From: an uncultured Bacteroidales bacterium
Lineage (GTDB): Bacteria; Bacteroidota; Bacteroidia; Bacteroidales; Paludibacteraceae
DNA length: 64,000 nucleotides
Reading direction: 5' to 3'
NCBI GenBank assembly: GCA_900316845.1
Contig: ONEG01000008.1
Coordinates: 1 to 64,000, forward strand
The stretch's first letter is position 1. Every line of letters begins with the position of its first letter. A program made the translations under genes and the position numbers. Of the stretch, positions 60,773 to 64,000 are shown in pieces. Below the pieces are notes generated by a model. The model ran no database searches and was not told where the DNA came from. It saw nothing but the letters and a program-made list of their open reading frames with translations.

Positions 60773-61384
60773 ATGAGAAAAGTTATTCTTTTTGGTCTGC
60801 TTCTCTTCATGGGAGTAGCAACCGCATTTGGACAAAAGTCCGCAGTTCAAGTATTTGGTGTCCCTTTCGGGAGTACTTATGAGGAGTTCTTAACCGCTTT
60901 TAGCGAAAAGGGCTTTACAGGGAAAACGTACATCTATGAAGGAGGAAGTGATGTTGAAGTTAGTAGTATCTACGGCACTTTTATGACTTACGAGTGCTAT
61001 ATAGAAATGCGCGCTACCAAACTTACACACACTGTTTACAAGATTAAGATTTCCTTCTCCGTTACCGACAAGTATAAAGACATCCCCGGAATGGAGCAGT
61101 GTCGCGCTATCATTTCGCGCTTTGAGGAGAAGTATGGTAAAGCTACTTTGATCCAAAAGATGCACGGCGGTAAGGTCGTTCAAGATTTGGAAGAAAGTAG
61201 TGCAGCAATCTGGCATTTAGACGATAAGATTGATTTGGAGTTATTCTATCGAGGCTTTGATGATTGTAAGGTGACTTATGGGGGCAAGGAAGCACTGGAT
61301 GGTATATTCCAGAAAGAAGTTGACCAATACAATCAGCAGAAAGCTCAGGAGATACAAAATCAACTATCCGGAAGCGATTTTTAA
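60773..61384 (+). CDS. Secreted protein, unknown function
   Basis: A 203-aa protein with signal peptide (MRKVILFGLLLFMGVATAFGQ) and a soluble alpha/beta-looking body (VFGVPFGSTYEEFLTAFSEKGF at the start, SRFEEKYGKATLIQ later). No family recognised. It has its own promoter with a 5' hairpin. Confidence 0.65.
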   Translation: MRKVILFGLLLFMGVATAFGQKSAVQVFGVPFGSTYEEFLTAFSEKGFTGKTYIYEGGSDVEVSSIYGTFMTYECYIEMRATKLTHTVYKIKISFSVTDKYKDIPGMEQCRAIISRFEEKYGKATLIQKMHGGKVVQDLEESSAAIWHLDDKIDLELFYRGFDDCKVTYGGKEALDGIFQKEVDQYNQQKAQEIQNQLSGSDF

Positions 61385-61404
61385 TAAAAATAATGCTCTG
61401 CCAC

Positions 61405-61465
61405 TTTGTGAACGAGCGGAGCAGTAATTTTGCAGCGTGATTCGAAAGTCACGCTGTATTTTTTT
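61405..61465 (+). promoter_or_regulatory. Short-spacer promoter followed by hairpin and T7
   Basis: TTTGTG (61405-61410), 14 nt, TAATTTTG (61425-61432), then GCAGCGTGA-TTCGAAAG-TCACGCTGT (61432-61457), A and TTTTTTT. A terminator-like hairpin thus sits at the very start of the transcript, before the gene at 61478, like an attenuator. Confidence 0.7.
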
Positions 61466-61477
61466 AATTGATAGATT

Positions 61478-61741
61478 ATGACAACACAAGAAATCAACGA
61501 CCAGCTTGAATTGCTACGTCTTAAAGAACTCTTTATGTCAGACATTGACATCCGTAGCAAAATGGCGGTACTTATTTGCAATAACCGAGAGGAAGATCCG
61601 CCTTTCAAAGAATTTTGCGAACTAACGCATTGTGAACCGCACATTGCCAAGATGTTTTCTGAAATCACTTTGTTTGCTGTTATTCTCACTCCGGAGGAGA
61701 TAGCAGCCGAGCGTGAAAGATTAGAAAGGAAGAAACTATAA
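61478..61741 (+). CDS. Small helical protein, unknown function
   Basis: An 87-aa acidic, probably helical protein (TTQEINDQLELLRLKELFM start, ERERLERKKL end). No signal peptide, no family recognised. It is 12 nt before the next gene. Confidence 0.55.
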   Translation: MTTQEINDQLELLRLKELFMSDIDIRSKMAVLICNNREEDPPFKEFCELTHCEPHIAKMFSEITLFAVILTPEEIAAERERLERKKL

Positions 61742-61753
61742 TGCTGTAAAGCT

Positions 61754-62389
61754 ATGATACAATACGACGAACAAACTCTTCAACTTATAGAGGAGGAAAT
61801 AAGCTACATTTATGATTCTGATGCAACAGGTTATCCGGAAGGTGAATATTTGTTGGACTTACGAAAAAGAATCTTGAACGAGCAAGCATGTACGCGTAAA
61901 GCACAAGAAGAACTTCTGCCCGACATAATTGCCTTTAATGATGCCTTGCATGACGCGCTTAAACGTATGTATGATCGCGCGCATGAACTCTATCGTCAGA
62001 TGTCTGCTATTCAGCCAGACATTATGTTAACCGCCAAATGTTATCTTGCATATGACTATCCTGCTTTGCATCCCTACCAAAAAGAAGATAGGCAAAAGTT
62101 GTTTAATGCTATAAGCGATTTCGGTTGGAATAGTCTATATGCAGATGGAGTTACTTTTTCATTGGTATTGCCACGCGATATAGACATGCCTTTCGACACC
62201 ATCAGAGGTATGGACTGCACGCCGTTTAACTGGAATGAAGGTCTTGACCCCGAACTTACGAAAGATCTCCATATCAATCGTGCCTTCCACAATCTTTTTG
62301 ACCATACAAAATTTGCTCTCACAGATTTTATCTTCTGCCGAGATTTTGTCTTTGAGTATAGCACAATTATACAAGAACAAACCAACTAA
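61754..62389 (+). CDS. Unknown cytoplasmic protein
   Basis: A 211-aa protein with a helical first half (to about residue 95) and a mixed second half. No recognisable motif. It is co-oriented and close-spaced with both neighbours, so probably part of one unit with the 87-aa and LRR genes. Confidence 0.55.
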   Translation: MIQYDEQTLQLIEEEISYIYDSDATGYPEGEYLLDLRKRILNEQACTRKAQEELLPDIIAFNDALHDALKRMYDRAHELYRQMSAIQPDIMLTAKCYLAYDYPALHPYQKEDRQKLFNAISDFGWNSLYADGVTFSLVLPRDIDMPFDTIRGMDCTPFNWNEGLDPELTKDLHINRAFHNLFDHTKFALTDFIFCRDFVFEYSTIIQEQTN

Positions 62390-62403
62390 TCTAATTAACA
62401 AGC

Positions 62404-63246
62404 ATGAAAACATTTGTTAGAAAACACTTTAGAGATGAGTATGGAGTGCAATTTTCTACTTGTGGAGACATTACCACACTCACACGTATGCCATCGGGGT
62501 TAAAGGGAGCATATCGAATACCGGATTTTGTGACTGACATTGGCGCATATGCCATAAATGGATGCAATGAATTGACGTCACTAATCATTCCGAAAACTGT
62601 ATCGATGATAGGGAAGAATAATTTTGAGTTGTGTGAGCAACTGACTTCTCTGGTCGTTGAGCAAGGAAATCCTATGTTTGACTCTCGTGAAAACTGCAAT
62701 GCTATCATTGTTACTGCGACTAACACACTGGTTCATGGTTGCAATAGTTCATCTATACCTGATAGCATTGAGGTAATTGCAGACTCTGCCTTTTCTCAAC
62801 GGCGCAATTTATCGCACATTTCTATTCCGGATAGCGTTGTGTATATTGGAGAATTCGCCTTCTTGGGCTGTTATTCATTAGAAAGCGAAATCAAATTACA
62901 GGGCATCCATCAAGTGACAAGAAGTTGTTTCGACGGCTGCAGTAGTCTTAAAAAAGTCTCTATTGGCAGCGGTATTGAGTCTGTCGAGTCAGGTGCATTT
63001 GCCGCTTGCTCCATGCTATCAGAAGTAGTAATAACAGAGGGCACAAAATATATAGGAACTTATGCATTCAATGACTGCAATAGTTTGGCTTCTATTACCT
63101 TGCCTAAGTCAATAGAACGCATTGAGTCCACCGCATTTGATAGGTGCAATCGTATTGAGCGCGTGTTTATTCCGAAAGGCTCCACAGACTACTTTATGCG
63201 CTTCGACGCGCTCAAACAATACCGTCACCGGTTTGTAGAATTGTGA
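62404..63246 (+). CDS. BspA-like leucine-rich-repeat protein
   Basis: A 280-aa protein with about eight LRR_5-type units (IGAYAINGCNELTSLIIPKTV, IADSAFSQRRNLSHISIPDSV, IGTYAFNDCNSLASITLPKSI...). No signal peptide or sorting signal is visible, unlike most BspA surface proteins, so it may act inside the cell. It ends with a terminator at 63248-63276. Confidence 0.85.
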   Translation: MKTFVRKHFRDEYGVQFSTCGDITTLTRMPSGLKGAYRIPDFVTDIGAYAINGCNELTSLIIPKTVSMIGKNNFELCEQLTSLVVEQGNPMFDSRENCNAIIVTATNTLVHGCNSSSIPDSIEVIADSAFSQRRNLSHISIPDSVVYIGEFAFLGCYSLESEIKLQGIHQVTRSCFDGCSSLKKVSIGSGIESVESGAFAACSMLSEVVITEGTKYIGTYAFNDCNSLASITLPKSIERIESTAFDRCNRIERVFIPKGSTDYFMRFDALKQYRHRFVEL

Positions 63247-63247
63247 T

Positions 63248-63276
63248 AAATGTGCGGCTAACGACCGCACATTTTG
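63248..63276 (+). terminator. Terminator after the LRR gene
   Basis: AATGTGCGG / CCGCACATT with a 7-nt loop and TTTT, 2 nt after the stop codon. Confidence 0.85.
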
Positions 63277-63615
63277 TTGACAAGTCGGATGGTTTCTTTC
63301 TTTTGTACAAATAAATATCGTCTTATGCAAGCATAGCCGCTATCTATGTAAAATAGTTAAAATTGCATTTTACTTGGCAAATTTATACCCGAAAATTTTC
63401 ATATATCAAAAAAATAATTTTTGATTCATTTTTGGTAATTTTGGACAAAAAAAAAAAATCTCCTCTTCCATTTTAGCCGCTTGTATAAAAATATTGTGCA
63501 AATACCTGTCAACCTCGTTTCAACATCGGTTCAAATGGTCATAAATCAGCAGACCTTGCGCTGACGTTGCGCTGAGGTTAGGGAGAAAGAAAAATGATAG
63601 AAAATCGGCATAAAT
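63277..63615. other. AT-rich intergenic region
   Basis: No gene and no RNA motif recognised. It contains a run of nine or more A and a TTGCGCTGACGTTGCGCTGAGG near-repeat at about 63556-63578. It separates the island from a transporter gene. Confidence 0.6.
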
Positions 63616-63646
63616 TTGCATATCTCAAAAAAAAGCAGTACCTTTG
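63616..63646 (+). promoter_or_regulatory. Promoter of the FecCD-type permease gene
   Basis: TTG (63616-63618, TTTGCATATC context), 20 nt, TACCTTTG (63639-63646), 18 nt before the start codon. Confidence 0.88.
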
Positions 63647-63663
63647 CATCGTTTTTGCAAACG

Positions 63664-64000
63664 ATGAAGAGAAACGCAGGAATATTCATAGGGTTGGGCG
63701 TGCTTCTGGCACTCTTTTTTTGCCTGGATATATGTAGCGGCAGCATTTGGCTGTGGCCGTTTGACACATTGAGTGTCATGGAGCACAATATCCTGCATGC
63801 CATCCGTATCCCGAAAGCGATTACGGCGGTTCTTGCCGGCGCGTCGCTTTCTGTCTCGGGACTGATCATGCAGACCCTCTTCCGCAACCCTCTTGCCGGA
63901 CCTTATACCTTAGGCGTCTCGTCCGGCGCGAGTCTGGGCGTAGCCTTCCTGACGATGTGCTCCGCGACGATGGTGATGATGCTGCCGATAGCCGCGTGCA
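63664..64000 (+). CDS. FecCD-family ABC transporter permease (partial)
   Basis: An open frame beginning MKRNAGIFIGLGVLLALFFC and running off the right edge (112 residues seen). LSVMEHNILHAIRIPKAITAVLAGASLSVSGLIMQTLFRNPLAGPYTLGVSSGASLGVA is the hallmark of FecCD/BtuC permeases importing iron-siderophore, heme or cobalamin. The substrate cannot be told from the fragment. Confidence 0.93.
   Translation, partial: MKRNAGIFIGLGVLLALFFCLDICSGSIWLWPFDTLSVMEHNILHAIRIPKAITAVLAGASLSVSGLIMQTLFRNPLAGPYTLGVSSGASLGVAFLTMCSATMVMMLPIAAC

Noticed and set aside
55618..63280. Insertion sequence or integrase in the accessory island
   Set aside because: No transposase, integrase or recombinase reading frame was found; only short flanking repeats around the nuclease gene.
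63277..63663. Cobalamin riboswitch before the FecCD-type permease
   Set aside because: No B12-box-like sequence seen, and the mapped-looking promoter leaves a leader of only ~12 nt.

Overview
The window comes from a Bacteroidales genome, probably an uncultured lineage. The signs are the 16S rRNA 5' end at the left edge, Bacteroidetes-type promoters (TTG, 20 nt, TAnnTTTG) in front of most transcription units, a type IX secretion C-terminal signal, Omp28-type lipoproteins, DUF3078/DUF4105/DUF4494/DUF3276 proteins and the pdxJ-exbB-exbD-tonB cluster. Nearly all of it is ordinary chromosome; about 55.5-63.3 kb is an accessory island.

Layout. 1-544: 16S 5' end (minus) with its leader and promoter. 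0.5-7.2 kb (minus): a 114-aa conserved protein, SprT-like protease, pfkA, then a tight run of TlpA-like thioredoxin, DUF6029 outer-membrane protein, and secreted or lipid-anchored Omp28-type proteins. 7.2-9.2 kb: a small membrane protein flanked by two repeat-rich intergenic regions. 9.2-19 kb (minus): dnaK, M16 peptidase and era, kbl-tdh (threonine degradation), gdhA. 19-24 kb (minus): outer-membrane receptor, AraC regulator, NtrY-like histidine kinase. 24-29 kb: CcdA/ArsG-like permease and trmN6 (plus), then rny-zapA-coiled-coil gene and a DUF3078 protein (minus). 29.3-35.4 kb (plus): 1230-aa T9SS cargo followed 2 nt later by queF, then queC, queD and queE. 35.4-38.8 kb (minus): DJ-1/PfpI protein, tonB-exbD-exbB-pdxJ. 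38.9-49.7 kb (mostly plus): bamD, omega, coaBC, DUF3276 (minus), nusB, yajC, YbbR-like, DegT aminotransferase, rpoN, PAP2-like, DUF4105, phosphatase-like protein. 49.7-55.5 kb: DUF4494, glsA-glsB (glycine lipid), YggS, HAD phosphatase, an N-domain-less clpB. 55.5-63.3 kb: island with a WYL-regulator fragment, a YhcG/DUF1016 nuclease, RhuM, a WYL regulator, a possible UDG-like protein, a mini beta-propeller, unknown proteins and a BspA-type LRR protein. 63.66 kb to the end: start of a FecCD-type permease.

The unusual content is not one gene but a dense layer of short repetitive DNA: (i) arrays of small hairpins spaced 35-37 nt apart; (ii) a family of 20-bp palindromes built on CCATGCATGG whose arms vary with compensating changes, used as terminators, as 5'-UTR hairpins and inside genes; (iii) degenerate tandem repeats of 7-11 nt sitting exactly at gene junctions, often supplying start or stop codons; and (iv) in-frame repeat insertions inside conserved housekeeping genes (trmN6, queE, yggS, era, the TonB-type receptor, the YhcG nuclease). 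Two divergent gene pairs share one palindromic -33 element with identical geometry. All function calls are by reading motifs and comparing with remembered families; no search was run.
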